Assembly: GCF_021010565.1 (NCBI RefSeq)
Contig: NZ_JAJNAY010000001.1
Coordinates: 2,770,001-2,834,000 of the forward strand
DNA: 64,000 bases
Origin: Chryseobacterium turcicum
GTDB taxonomy: Bacteria; Bacteroidota; Bacteroidia; Flavobacteriales; Weeksellaceae
Reading direction: 5' to 3'
The position numbers were made by a program, and so were the translations under genes. The notes under the pieces are model-generated. The model searched no databases, was not told the DNA's origin, and worked only from the letters and a program-made list of their open reading frames with translations. Below are positions 55,508 through 63,412 of the stretch, piece after piece. The first letter of the stretch is position 1. The number at the start of each line of letters is the position of its first letter.

Positions 55508-56653
55508 TTATTTCTGGTTAATAAATTCCTGCTCTTCTTTAGACAGTAAAATAGTCGCTTCTTTATCTTCTTTCACCGGAACATTATCCCAAATACTTTT
55601 ATTGAAGTCTACTTTTGATTCTAATCCTTTTTTATTTGATTTTGTAAAAGTATTGTAGACGATTTCGGTACTGAAACTTCGCTCATCCTTTTTGCCATCA
55701 TGAATTATAAAGAATTTTTCACCTGTAACTTTTTTAGAGGCGGGGATGTAGATGCCGTCTTTTTTATAAAAGTCAAAAAGTACACTTGCATTTCCAAGCT
55801 GATAATCAAATTCGACCCCGTCTTTATTTGTTTTTTTGTAAATAGGGAAATTTTCTTGCTGATAAATTAAATTGTATAGCGTTATTACTTTATCTATTTT
55901 ATTATAAGTAATTTCACCAGAAACGTCTATTCCTCTTTCAGATTGCACTTTTACATAGATAACTTGAGTATCATTATCTTCTGAAATTAGTCGACCGGTA
56001 ATTTTTGAATTTTTAGTGTTCATATTAGCTAACAACCGATATATTTCAAAACTAAAAAAATAATCACCCATACTTGCATGTTCAAACTCATTAGTTTTTA
56101 CATTAAAAATACCTTTCAAGTTATCTTTTTTATACTTTACATTATTGAGCTGTATCTGTAATATTTCGTCATAGTTCTTTTTATATCCGTCTCTAAAATT
56201 GTAAGAATTGCTTTTACTCCACAATTTAGCTTCTGCAATCACCATAAAAATCAGGTTATTATTATTAAAGCCTTTAGATTTAAAAGTGATATCATAAAGT
56301 GATGGTTTGTCAAAATATCGTTTGTTGTAGTTTTTATGCAAATCTTCAATGATTTTTTTGATATCTACATTAATGATTTTCACTTCCTCAATATCTTTAA
56401 AAGCTGGTTGCAATTTAATGATTGAACTGAAGTTTTTGACATTTACTTTTTTAAAACCTGATGCAGAAACTTCAAAATCTTTAGAATTTTCATTCACAGG
56501 CGCAAAACCATCTTCATTGGTGTAAACTAATTGATTGATTAAAATAATTCTTGCATTAGCGATAGGTTTTCCATTTTCAGCATCCACAACCTGTAATTTT
56601 TGTGCCGTTAAAAATGCCGAAAATAAAAGGAATAAAAAGGAAATATGTTTCAT
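55508..56653 (-). CDS. Exported carboxypeptidase-regulatory-like domain protein
   Basis: The 381-residue protein has a signal peptide ending SAFLTAQ (residue 17). A CarboxypepD_reg-like beta-sandwich follows (about 19-80: LQVVDAENGKPIANARIILI, YTNEDGFAP, VSASGFKKVNV). The remaining ~300 residues are beta-rich without a known motif and may form a surface platform domain. It is operonic with the GLPGLI gene, six bases apart. Such pairs suggest a shared cell-envelope task that is still undefined. Confidence 0.8.
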   Translation of the reverse strand: MKHISFLFLLFSAFLTAQKLQVVDAENGKPIANARIILINQLVYTNEDGFAPVNENSKDFEVSASGFKKVNVKNFSSIIKLQPAFKDIEEVKIINVDIKKIIEDLHKNYNKRYFDKPSLYDITFKSKGFNNNNLIFMVIAEAKLWSKSNSYNFRDGYKKNYDEILQIQLNNVKYKKDNLKGIFNVKTNEFEHASMGDYFFSFEIYRLLANMNTKNSKITGRLISEDNDTQVIYVKVQSERGIDVSGEITYNKIDKVITLYNLIYQQENFPIYKKTNKDGVEFDYQLGNASVLFDFYKKDGIYIPASKKVTGEKFFIIHDGKKDERSFSTEIVYNTFTKSNKKGLESKVDFNKSIWDNVPVKEDKEATILLSKEEQEFINQK

Positions 56654-56776
56654 AATAAAAGTTCCGCTATGGTTATTAGCGGAACAAATATATATTCAAA
56701 AAGGAATACAATTCTACAGTGAATGATTTATTTAATATTAATTGTGATTATTTAAATTTCTTTAACGGTTTTTAAA

Positions 56777-57919
56777 TTATTCTACTTCAAAAATAGCCTG
56801 AATTTCTACAGAAGAATTTACAGGAACAGAAGAAACTCCAAATGTAGCTCTTGCATGCTTTCCTTTTTCACCAAAAACTTCCACTGCAAGATTTGAAGCA
56901 ACATTCATTAAATCTGCATGTTTGGTATAATCATCTTTTGTGTTGAAAATTCCGGTAAGCTGAACTACTTTTTTTACTTTATCTAAATCTCCATTCACCG
57001 CATCTTTCAATACCGCCAAGACATTTAGCATTGTTTGTTTTGTAGCTTCTTTTACTTGATTTTCATCAACCGAAATTCCTAATTTGCCCGGATATAAAAT
57101 TTTTCCATCTTTCAAAGCAACCTGATTAATGAAAACTAAGTTTCCAGACCTTACAAAAGGTTGATAATTTCCTGCCGGTTTCGGAACATTAGGAAGAATA
57201 ATATTTTTCTCAGCCAAAACCTTTTCTATACTTTTATTTTGCGAAATTTTAATTTCAGAATTTTTGTTAAAAGTTCCTTTTAAAGCAAACACAACTTTTG
57301 CAAAATTCTTTCCTTGTTCGTAAGCCATTTCCTTTTCACCAGAACTTGGTCTTTCTACATTTTTTACCAAAGCAAGACTCGTTACTCCCAAAACCGTATT
57401 TCCCTGAGGAATATTTTTATCAATTTTTTCAATCCCTCGAATTCCGTTGGATACCAAAACCATCCCATGGACTGAAAGGCTATTCCAAAATGCCTGAACT
57501 GCCAATTCGTTTCCAGCTCCACTTCCAGCAGACATAAAAACGGCAGCAGGCATTCCTTCTAAAGCGTGATTCGTCCATAAATCAACTGTTTTAGAAAGAA
57601 ATTCACTCATTCCTGTACTGATATTCCCAAAATAAACCGGCGAGCCAAAAGCAATTCCGTCATAAGAACTTAATTCTTCCACAGAAGCGACCGGAATATC
57701 TTTTAAACTCGGATGATTTGAGGATTTCACCTGTTTTATAATAGACTGAACGTTATTATTAGTTTCAATTCCTTTTGAGATTTGTTTTGCTAATTCATAC
57801 GTTCCTCCATTGTCAGAATGAATCAGTACCAACACTTTTGCTTTATTATTCTGAGCTATCATCGTGTTTGAAATTATTGTTAAAATAAAGACTGCTAAAA
57901 ACCTATTGAGTATTTTCAT
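56777..57919 (-). CDS. Exported fusion of a WrbA-like flavodoxin and a RidA-family domain
   Basis: The 380-residue protein has a signal peptide (about 1-22, ISNTMIAQ). Residues 27-215 are a flavodoxin-fold quinone-reductase domain: phosphate loop HSDNGGTYELA, then FGSPVYFGNISTGMSEFLSKT, the WrbA-type FMN contact, and SAGSGAGNELA. Residues 240-380 are a RidA/YjgF-type domain (ILPNVPKPAGNYQPFVRSGN) that keeps Arg357 in HARATFGV, the residue that binds the carboxylate in RidA deaminases. No frameshift separates the halves. It is divergent from an AraC regulator 63 bp away. Confidence 0.88.
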   Translation of the reverse strand: MKILNRFLAVFILTIISNTMIAQNNKAKVLVLIHSDNGGTYELAKQISKGIETNNNVQSIIKQVKSSNHPSLKDIPVASVEELSSYDGIAFGSPVYFGNISTGMSEFLSKTVDLWTNHALEGMPAAVFMSAGSGAGNELAVQAFWNSLSVHGMVLVSNGIRGIEKIDKNIPQGNTVLGVTSLALVKNVERPSSGEKEMAYEQGKNFAKVVFALKGTFNKNSEIKISQNKSIEKVLAEKNIILPNVPKPAGNYQPFVRSGNLVFINQVALKDGKILYPGKLGISVDENQVKEATKQTMLNVLAVLKDAVNGDLDKVKKVVQLTGIFNTKDDYTKHADLMNVASNLAVEVFGEKGKHARATFGVSSVPVNSSVEIQAIFEVE

Positions 57920-57939
57920 GTAAACTGTTTAAGATTATA

Positions 57940-57971
57940 CAAATTTAATACTGTCGTTTTTATTAATTTTG
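57940..57971. promoter_or_regulatory. Divergent -7 boxes between the fusion gene and the AraC gene
   Basis: TAAATTTG on the minus strand (57947-57940) faces the fusion gene and TAATTTTG on the plus strand (57964-57971) faces the AraC gene. With only 63 bp between the start codons, one bound regulator could control both. Confidence 0.45.
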
Positions 57972-57982
57972 CCAAAAACTTT

Positions 57983-58795
57983 ATGCAAAACGCCAATTCA
58001 AAATGCAATCTTATCGAACAGGAAAACGGCTTTCTCAATGATTCAATCGAGAAAGAAGCTTACATTTGGTATGAAGAAAACTGGCTGCATGACGACCATG
58101 AACATCAGCATCAGCGAGCCCAACTGACTTTTGTACAAGAAGGCTACCAATATTTTCATATTAATGATAAAATTTATCTCGTTCCTCAGAATCATGTCAT
58201 CTGGGTTCCTTCATCTCAAAAACATAAAATAACTTCCGAGGCAGAAACTGTAAAATTGATGGTTAGTTTGTTTAAAAATGTTCCGAAAGATGATTTTTAT
58301 AGTACTACCCATGTTTTTCCTGTGCCTTCGGTTTTGAAAGAAATGATTTTGTATGCCACAAAATGGAATAAAGAAACAGAAAAAAATATAGAGCAGGAAG
58401 CTTTTATGAATGCTTTACTAATCAGTCTTCCTAATTTTTGTAATGAAAACGTTGCATTGCAAATTCCATTACCTTCGGATAAAAGATTACTAGAAGTCTG
58501 TCATTTTATAAATCTGAATTTTCATCAAAATGAGAGCATTGAAGAACTTGCAGAAATAGCTAATCTATCTACGAGAAGTCTTCAGCGTATTTTTAAAAAG
58601 GAAACTGGGATAAGTGTAAAGAAATATGTACAACTGATAAAAATTCTTAAAAGCATAGAATTAATAGATTCACATCAGTTTACATTAAGTGAAATTGCTT
58701 ATCAGGTAGGATATAAAAGTCTTTCAGCATTTACATCGTCTTACCAAGCGATTATGAATGCAAAGCCAAGAATTAGTAAGAAGATTAGTTTTTGA
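57983..58795 (+). CDS. AraC-family transcriptional regulator with cupin sensor
   Basis: The 270-residue protein has an N-terminal cupin domain (HDDHEHQHQRAQLTFVQEGYQY, VPQNHVIWVPSSQKHKI) that may bind metal or ligand. The C-terminal double helix-turn-helix (about 170-265) carries EELAEIANLSTRSLQRIFKK and LSEIAYQVGYKSLSAFTSSY. It is divergent from the WrbA-RidA fusion gene, so regulation of that gene, perhaps by the compound it processes, is likely but inferred. Confidence 0.9.
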   Translation: MQNANSKCNLIEQENGFLNDSIEKEAYIWYEENWLHDDHEHQHQRAQLTFVQEGYQYFHINDKIYLVPQNHVIWVPSSQKHKITSEAETVKLMVSLFKNVPKDDFYSTTHVFPVPSVLKEMILYATKWNKETEKNIEQEAFMNALLISLPNFCNENVALQIPLPSDKRLLEVCHFINLNFHQNESIEELAEIANLSTRSLQRIFKKETGISVKKYVQLIKILKSIELIDSHQFTLSEIAYQVGYKSLSAFTSSYQAIMNAKPRISKKISF

Positions 58796-58802
58796 TATAA
58801 AA

Positions 58803-58831
58803 AATAAGCCGACTGAATCAGCCGGCTTATT
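58803..58831. terminator. Bidirectional terminator between the AraC and histone-like genes
   Basis: The hairpin AATAAGCCG-A-CTG-AAT-CAG-C-CGGCTTATT has A/T tracts on both sides. Confidence 0.8.
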
Positions 58832-58834
58832 TTA

Positions 58835-59011
58835 TTATTTTTTAGATTCTTCAACAGAAACTTTTCTGAAATCTTTAAACAATTTGCTTAGTTCAAGAGC
58901 TGATTTACGAGCTCTAGTTCCAGCTGCTTTGTTTCCTTTTTCAACTTGTTGGTTAGCTTCTGTCGTGAACGCCTCAAATTCTGCGTTGATTTTTTCGATA
59001 AGTTCTTTCAT
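58835..59011 (-). CDS. Histone H1-like (Hc1-type) DNA-associated protein
   Basis: The 58-residue protein starts MKELIEKINAEFEAFTTEAN and continues with AAGTRARKSALELSKLFKDF. The longer upstream reading is AT-rich intergenic sequence, so I use the ATG at 59011. The family is a very well conserved, abundant basic protein in Flavobacteriia and Chlamydiae that binds DNA. A TATATTTG box at 59038-59031 lies 20 bases upstream. Intact. Confidence 0.9.
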   Translation of the reverse strand: MKELIEKINAEFEAFTTEANQQVEKGNKAAGTRARKSALELSKLFKDFRKVSVEESKK

Positions 59012-59507
59012 GTCTATAAAATTTAGGGTGCAAATATATGCTTTAAGACCATTCCAGCCTAATTGTAGCGGTTTTTTTTGACCTATAAACATCAAAAAAA
59101 TACAACAAAACTCAAAAATCTTAAAATACCATATCAAAATACGCTGAAAACTAATCTAATAGGGCATTTATTGACTTAAATTGTACTTTTATCGGGTCAT
59201 CAATTTTTGAAAAATTAGTACCCATTTACCTTCTTTCTCAAATCTTCATCAATTTACCCTTAATTAAGCGAGATTTTGAAAACAAATCGCTTTCGATAAT
59301 ATAGAATTCACTTAAGCTTTAAATAGCCTTATATATGATTAAATCAAGGAAAATCCATTTTATCAGCGACCTTATAATAGCATAATCAAACTTCTTTCGT
59401 GTTTTTTTTGAAAATTAACGATAAAACCTCACGTTAAAGTAACGATTTTCCTTAATTATTACTTAATTTTGATAAATATATTCATTCACAAAACACAAGA
59501 AAACACA
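59012..59507. other. Intergenic region between the Hc1-like and second AraC genes
   Basis: This region of about 500 bp contains the -7 box of the histone-like gene at its left and a TAATTTTG box (59464-59471) for the AraC gene at its right. Between 59416 and 59447 the block AACGAT occurs twice around CACGTTAAAGT, a possible operator. No ORF or known repeat was seen. Confidence 0.45.
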
Positions 59508-60359
59508 ATGCATCAAATATCCGATGAATTAAAAAAAAATGGCTTCAGTATTAATCTTGTCTCTAAAATCATAGAGCGCAATAATTTCTCAAGAAAGTTT
59601 AATACATTAGAGTATTTTGCAATCTATTTGGTTGCTGAAGACCTCAATATTACCGTAGAAAATAAACCTTATCATATCTCCGGTGGAAATTCTGTATTCA
59701 TTGGGCCTCAAAAAAACGTAGAATTTGGTAATGCAATGGGCAAAGAAATTTATGCCATTGTTTTTTCTAAAGAGTTTTTCGACAAAACATCTAAAGACAG
59801 CATCTACTTAAATTCTAATATTTTTTTCAACAGTACATCCAACATTTTTGTAGCACCCTATTTTGGTAATAATGAATACAACAAAATTATCTTAATAGAA
59901 AGACTAAAGAGATTTTCAGCTATTGACGAAGAAAGCATTTATTTTTCGGCTGCACATAATGCGATAGAAAGTTTAATTCTAGATGCTCATTTGCATATTG
60001 ACCATAAAAATGAGCCAAAAGAACATTTGGAATCTGTAAGCTTAGTTAACCGTTTTACCGTTATTCTTCAACGAGATTACAAAACCGAAAAAAAAGTTAT
60101 TCACTATGCGAGTGAACTTAGAGTGTCTAGTCGAAAATTAACCGACATGGCCGAGTTTGTTTATGGGAAATCTGCCAAACAAATGATTATCGAAAAAGTA
60201 ACATTCGAATGTGAGAAAGCAATTAAATTTTCAAGTAAAACTTTATCTGAAATTGCATTTGATTTAGGCTTTAAAGATGAGGGTAATTTTAGTAATTTTG
60301 TCAAAAAACACAGCGGAAAAAAACCATCCGATATGAGAGAGATTGCTAGCTCAATATGA
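59508..60359 (+). CDS. AraC-family transcriptional regulator
   Basis: The protein is 283 residues from the ATG at 59508 (MHQISDELKKNGFSINLVSK); an upstream ATG at 59469 overlaps the likely promoter and is rejected. The N-terminal cupin-like domain has the pattern NKPYHISGGNSVFIGPQKNVEF. The C-terminal double helix-turn-helix (about 185-280) has VIHYASELRVSSRKLTDMAE and LSEIAFDLGFKDEGNFSNFVKK. It is the last gene before the secreted chaperone operon in the same direction and is the obvious candidate to control it. Confidence 0.88.
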   Translation: MHQISDELKKNGFSINLVSKIIERNNFSRKFNTLEYFAIYLVAEDLNITVENKPYHISGGNSVFIGPQKNVEFGNAMGKEIYAIVFSKEFFDKTSKDSIYLNSNIFFNSTSNIFVAPYFGNNEYNKIILIERLKRFSAIDEESIYFSAAHNAIESLILDAHLHIDHKNEPKEHLESVSLVNRFTVILQRDYKTEKKVIHYASELRVSSRKLTDMAEFVYGKSAKQMIIEKVTFECEKAIKFSSKTLSEIAFDLGFKDEGNFSNFVKKHSGKKPSDMREIASSI

Positions 60360-60481
60360 TGAATTTTCATTAAAAACTCCTTTTAATCTTTGATTTATTT
60401 GCTTTATTTTTATAAAGCATTTTTTTTGCTCATTTTTAAGATACAAAAACACAAAACAATGATAATCAAATATTTAAAATT

Positions 60482-60520
60482 AATTTTTACGTAAAAATTT
60501 ATAAATTATTACGTAAAAAT
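60482..60520. promoter_or_regulatory. Twin palindromic sites, candidate operator
   Basis: AATTTTTACGTAAAAATT (60482-60499) is a perfect 18-bp palindrome. A second site, ATTACGTAAAAAT, has its ACGT 22 bases further on, two helical turns. Such paired sites are typical of dimeric regulators, but no binding protein can be named from sequence. Confidence 0.45.
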
Positions 60521-60931
60521 TATTAAATCAAACCCACGTTAAATTGTATTACATGTATATACTGATTAGATTTGCAGTATTAAATAACAACAACGAAAAA
60601 ATTACCAATATTTAGAAAATAAAAAAAGAACACCAAATCACAAAGTTTTATTAGTATTTTATTTATTCTTTTCAACCTAATACATTCATATTAATAAACT
60701 TTTCATCATCAGTTTTCAATGGTAACTGGATGTATTGAATACAATCAATAAATCCGGTTACCTATTTTAAAAGTTTAACAATTAAATAAATATTTTCATA
60801 CCATATTATTAAAGAGTCTTTTAATTAGACATTTTTATCAAAAATTATTTTCATTTCATCGTATTGCATTTTTTGTAAAAATTTACAAAAAATAAGCACG
60901 TTTTCGCAAAACCCAATTTGCAAACTGCCTG

Positions 60932-60939
60932 TATCTTTG
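60932..60939 (+). promoter_or_regulatory. TATCTTTG (-7) box of the secreted operon
   Basis: An exact TAnnTTTG box lies 49 bases before the first start codon. No TTG lies at 19-21 bases upstream; an activator may replace it. Confidence 0.5.
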
Positions 60940-60988
60940 CACCCGAAAAGAATAGATAACAATATCTAAATTAAAACTCATTGATACT

Positions 60989-61513
60989 ATGAAACAATTT
61001 TTATTTGCGGCAGCTGGATTATTTGCTTTCGCTACAGCTAATGCGCAAAATAATACTGTAACACTAAATGTTAAATTAAAGCCAGTTCAAACCCTTATAG
61101 TAACTAGTGCGCTAAATAATGTAGATTTAACTTACCAAACAGAAGCTGACTATACTAATGGAGTTAGTAAAAAAATGGACAACCAATTAACTATATATAG
61201 TACAGGTAGTTATGAACTAAGCGTAAGTAGCAATGATGCAACGATAACAAAGGGAAATAAAGTAATGAATGTAAGTAGCATCCAAGTAATACCTACATCG
61301 GGTACAAACGGTCCAGATAATGCTATTTATACAACAAAATCGCTTTCTAACAATCCAAATACTTTAGTAACCTCTACAGCTGGTGCAGTTAACAAACAAA
61401 TTAGTATTGAATATAAAGGAGCAGGTGGAAATACTTATTTAGATAACTATATTGCAGGTCAAGACCCTACTGTTTACACAACAACTTTAACATATTCTAT
61501 TGTTAGTAAATAA
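60989..61513 (+). CDS. Secreted beta-rich subunit, pilin-like candidate
   Basis: The 174-residue protein has a signal peptide (MKQFLFAAAGLFAFATANAQ). The mature part is alternating beta strands, rich in Thr, Ser and Asn, beginning NNTVTLNVKLKPVQTLIV and ending VYTTTLTYSIVSK. That is the edge-strand style of spore-coat-U or chaperone-usher pilus subunits. No cysteine pair is present. It is first in a four-gene operon, followed by a PapD-like chaperone gene. The pilin-like role is inferred from fold style and neighbours, not from a recognised family. Confidence 0.7.
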   Translation: MKQFLFAAAGLFAFATANAQNNTVTLNVKLKPVQTLIVTSALNNVDLTYQTEADYTNGVSKKMDNQLTIYSTGSYELSVSSNDATITKGNKVMNVSSIQVIPTSGTNGPDNAIYTTKSLSNNPNTLVTSTAGAVNKQISIEYKGAGGNTYLDNYIAGQDPTVYTTTLTYSIVSK

Positions 61514-61586
61514 CAAACGATAATCATATAATTTTATAGTGTCACAAATTATTGTGACACTATTCATGTACTTATAAAACACCATT

Positions 61587-62378
61587 ATGAACAAAATCAC
61601 TCTCTTATTCTATTTTCTGGTAATACAAATCAGTGCACAAACAGGTATATCGGTTTCTCCACCAAGGGTTTATTTTGAATCGGCACCAGGAGTAAGTAGT
61701 ACGCAAACGGTAACGGTTTCCAATGTGAGTGAAAAACACGCGCTAGATCTTGCGATAAGTTTAGGAGATTGGAATTATGATGAAAAAGGTGATAATATAA
61801 TACAAGCAGCTGGTACATTAGAGAATTCTTGTGCAAGCTGGATAAACATCAACAAAAACGATAATTACTTCAGTCTCGGCCCTGGAGAGAAAAAAGAGCT
61901 AGAAATAACACTTACTTCGCCTGCATTACCAAAAGACAAGCTTTCTGTTCATACAGCAGTATTATTTGTGAGCCAAATGAATCCCGTGGATGATGTAGAT
62001 AGTAAAGGAGCAAAAATTAAATTAAGTGTTCGTTCTGGAATTAAAATATTTCATAAAACGCCAGAGGTAATAAAAAGAAAAGTTGAAATTAAAGATTTGA
62101 AATTTGATGCTTCGAAGAAGCTACTGAATATCACATTTGAAAACCAATCTGATGCATGGACCGATGGAAAACTTATAACAGATATTGTTAATACAAATAC
62201 TGGTAAAAAGATTAGTATTGCACCTATTGTATTCTATACATTACCAAGAAATACTCGTAAAATAAGCATTCCTATGCAAGATATAACCGAGAAAGGCTCT
62301 TATAACGCCTCAGTAATCATTGATTATGGGGATAACGAAACTTTAGAAATGGGAGAGCTAAATTTTGAATATGAGTAA
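61587..62378 (+). CDS. PapD-like periplasmic chaperone
   Basis: The 263-residue protein has a signal peptide ending QISAQ (residue 17). A first Ig-like domain (GISVSPPRVYFESAPGVSST, TVTVSNVSEKHALDLAISLG) resembles PapD-type pilus chaperones, and a second domain contains RKVEIKDLKFDASKKLLNIT. It follows the beta-rich subunit gene by 73 bases and overlaps the start of the next gene by 8 bases (ATGAGTAA), which indicates tight coupling. It is predicted to escort the secreted subunits in the periplasm. Confidence 0.75.
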   Translation: MNKITLLFYFLVIQISAQTGISVSPPRVYFESAPGVSSTQTVTVSNVSEKHALDLAISLGDWNYDEKGDNIIQAAGTLENSCASWININKNDNYFSLGPGEKKELEITLTSPALPKDKLSVHTAVLFVSQMNPVDDVDSKGAKIKLSVRSGIKIFHKTPEVIKRKVEIKDLKFDASKKLLNITFENQSDAWTDGKLITDIVNTNTGKKISIAPIVFYTLPRNTRKISIPMQDITEKGSYNASVIIDYGDNETLEMGELNFEYE

Positions 62379-63402
62379 AATAATAGTCATTTTATTTGTA
62401 ATGATCTCTTTGTGCAGCAATGCGCAGGTTTCGTTTAATACATGGACAACAAACAACTATATGCAGGTAAATTCCTATAATGGAAACAGTAATCCTGATG
62501 CGTTAACTTCAAGATTTGAGACTAATGGCAATCTAAATATGCCGTACTGGAAAATTTCAGCAAAACTTAAACAAGCGATTACTTCTGCAGGCGGACAATA
62601 TACGATTCCTGGAAATAAAATATCTTTTCAGCCAATATCTACATCCGGACAGGCTTACCCTAACCCTATTCCGTCATTCACACAGATTGGAGTTCCTCCT
62701 AATGTATTTTTACAGGAGAATACAGAAGTTTTTTTGATTCCTCAATCAAATGCTCCTTTGTATAATATGCCCTCAACGCCAAATGGCTATTACGACCTTC
62801 AGCTTAAATATGGAATTACCATAATGGGAGGTGCTTATTTGGGTGCTTATCCTACCTGGACAGATTTCACAGCACAAATAGAGTTTACAGCTTATGATCA
62901 ATACAACAATGTGATTGGAAAAAAAACTGAGGTTTATAGGTTTCAGATTGCGAATCTATCAGGAACGCCACCCGTAACGCAGGAAATGTCTTTAAAGGTA
63001 AACGCCAATGTAGTAAACGGTTTTCTTGAATTCAATAGCATGCAAGATTATAACAATGGTAAGAGTGTAGTTTATCCTAGTGGTCTGCAAGTCACTACCA
63101 ATACCAATTTTCAGATTAAAGTAAGATCATTACAGAGTCATTTCCAATCAATTACAGGTAATTACTCTATTCCTGTAGATGCTATGCACGTTACTTTACA
63201 ACCTTTAGGTCAAAATAATCAGGTAATTTCCCCGGTAGCATTAAGTACAATAAGCCAAACTTTGGTTAAAGGAAATACCAGCCAAGGTACTACTTACAAT
63301 TACGATATCAAATATTTCACATTGCCTCAGGATATGCAGTTCATTAATGCTAAATCTACTGAGTATTCTACTAGTTTACAGTACGAAATTACTCCTCAAT
63401 AA
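62371..63402 (+). CDS. Large secreted protein of the chaperone operon
   Basis: The 343-residue protein starts at the ATG at 62371 (MSKIIVILFVMISLCSNAQ, signal peptide); a TTG two codons upstream is less likely. It has two beta-rich halves with a shared style: WKISAKLKQAITSAGGQYTI and FQIKVRSLQSHFQSITGNYS. Each is followed by IPGNKISFQPI or IPVDAMHVTLQPL, so it is an internal duplication. It may be a tip or base component of the surface structure. Family not recognised. Confidence 0.72.
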   Translation: MSKIIVILFVMISLCSNAQVSFNTWTTNNYMQVNSYNGNSNPDALTSRFETNGNLNMPYWKISAKLKQAITSAGGQYTIPGNKISFQPISTSGQAYPNPIPSFTQIGVPPNVFLQENTEVFLIPQSNAPLYNMPSTPNGYYDLQLKYGITIMGGAYLGAYPTWTDFTAQIEFTAYDQYNNVIGKKTEVYRFQIANLSGTPPVTQEMSLKVNANVVNGFLEFNSMQDYNNGKSVVYPSGLQVTTNTNFQIKVRSLQSHFQSITGNYSIPVDAMHVTLQPLGQNNQVISPVALSTISQTLVKGNTSQGTTYNYDIKYFTLPQDMQFINAKSTEYSTSLQYEITPQ

Positions 63403-63412
63403 ATTTTATAAG

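Larger units (their letters stand above)
60360..60988. other. Long AT-rich upstream region of the secreted operon
   Basis: These 629 bp contain no ORF. They hold twin palindromes around TACGTA (60482-60520), an IR TTTGCAAA near 60916, and the TATCTTTG promoter box at 60932-60939. The length and pattern suggest a regulated promoter with a long control region. Confidence 0.55.

Noticed and set aside
58835..59137. A 100-codon form of the histone-like gene starting at 59137
   Set aside because: The extra 42 codons cover the promoter box and read like AT-rich intergenic DNA. Hc1-type proteins are about 58 residues and start at MKELI.
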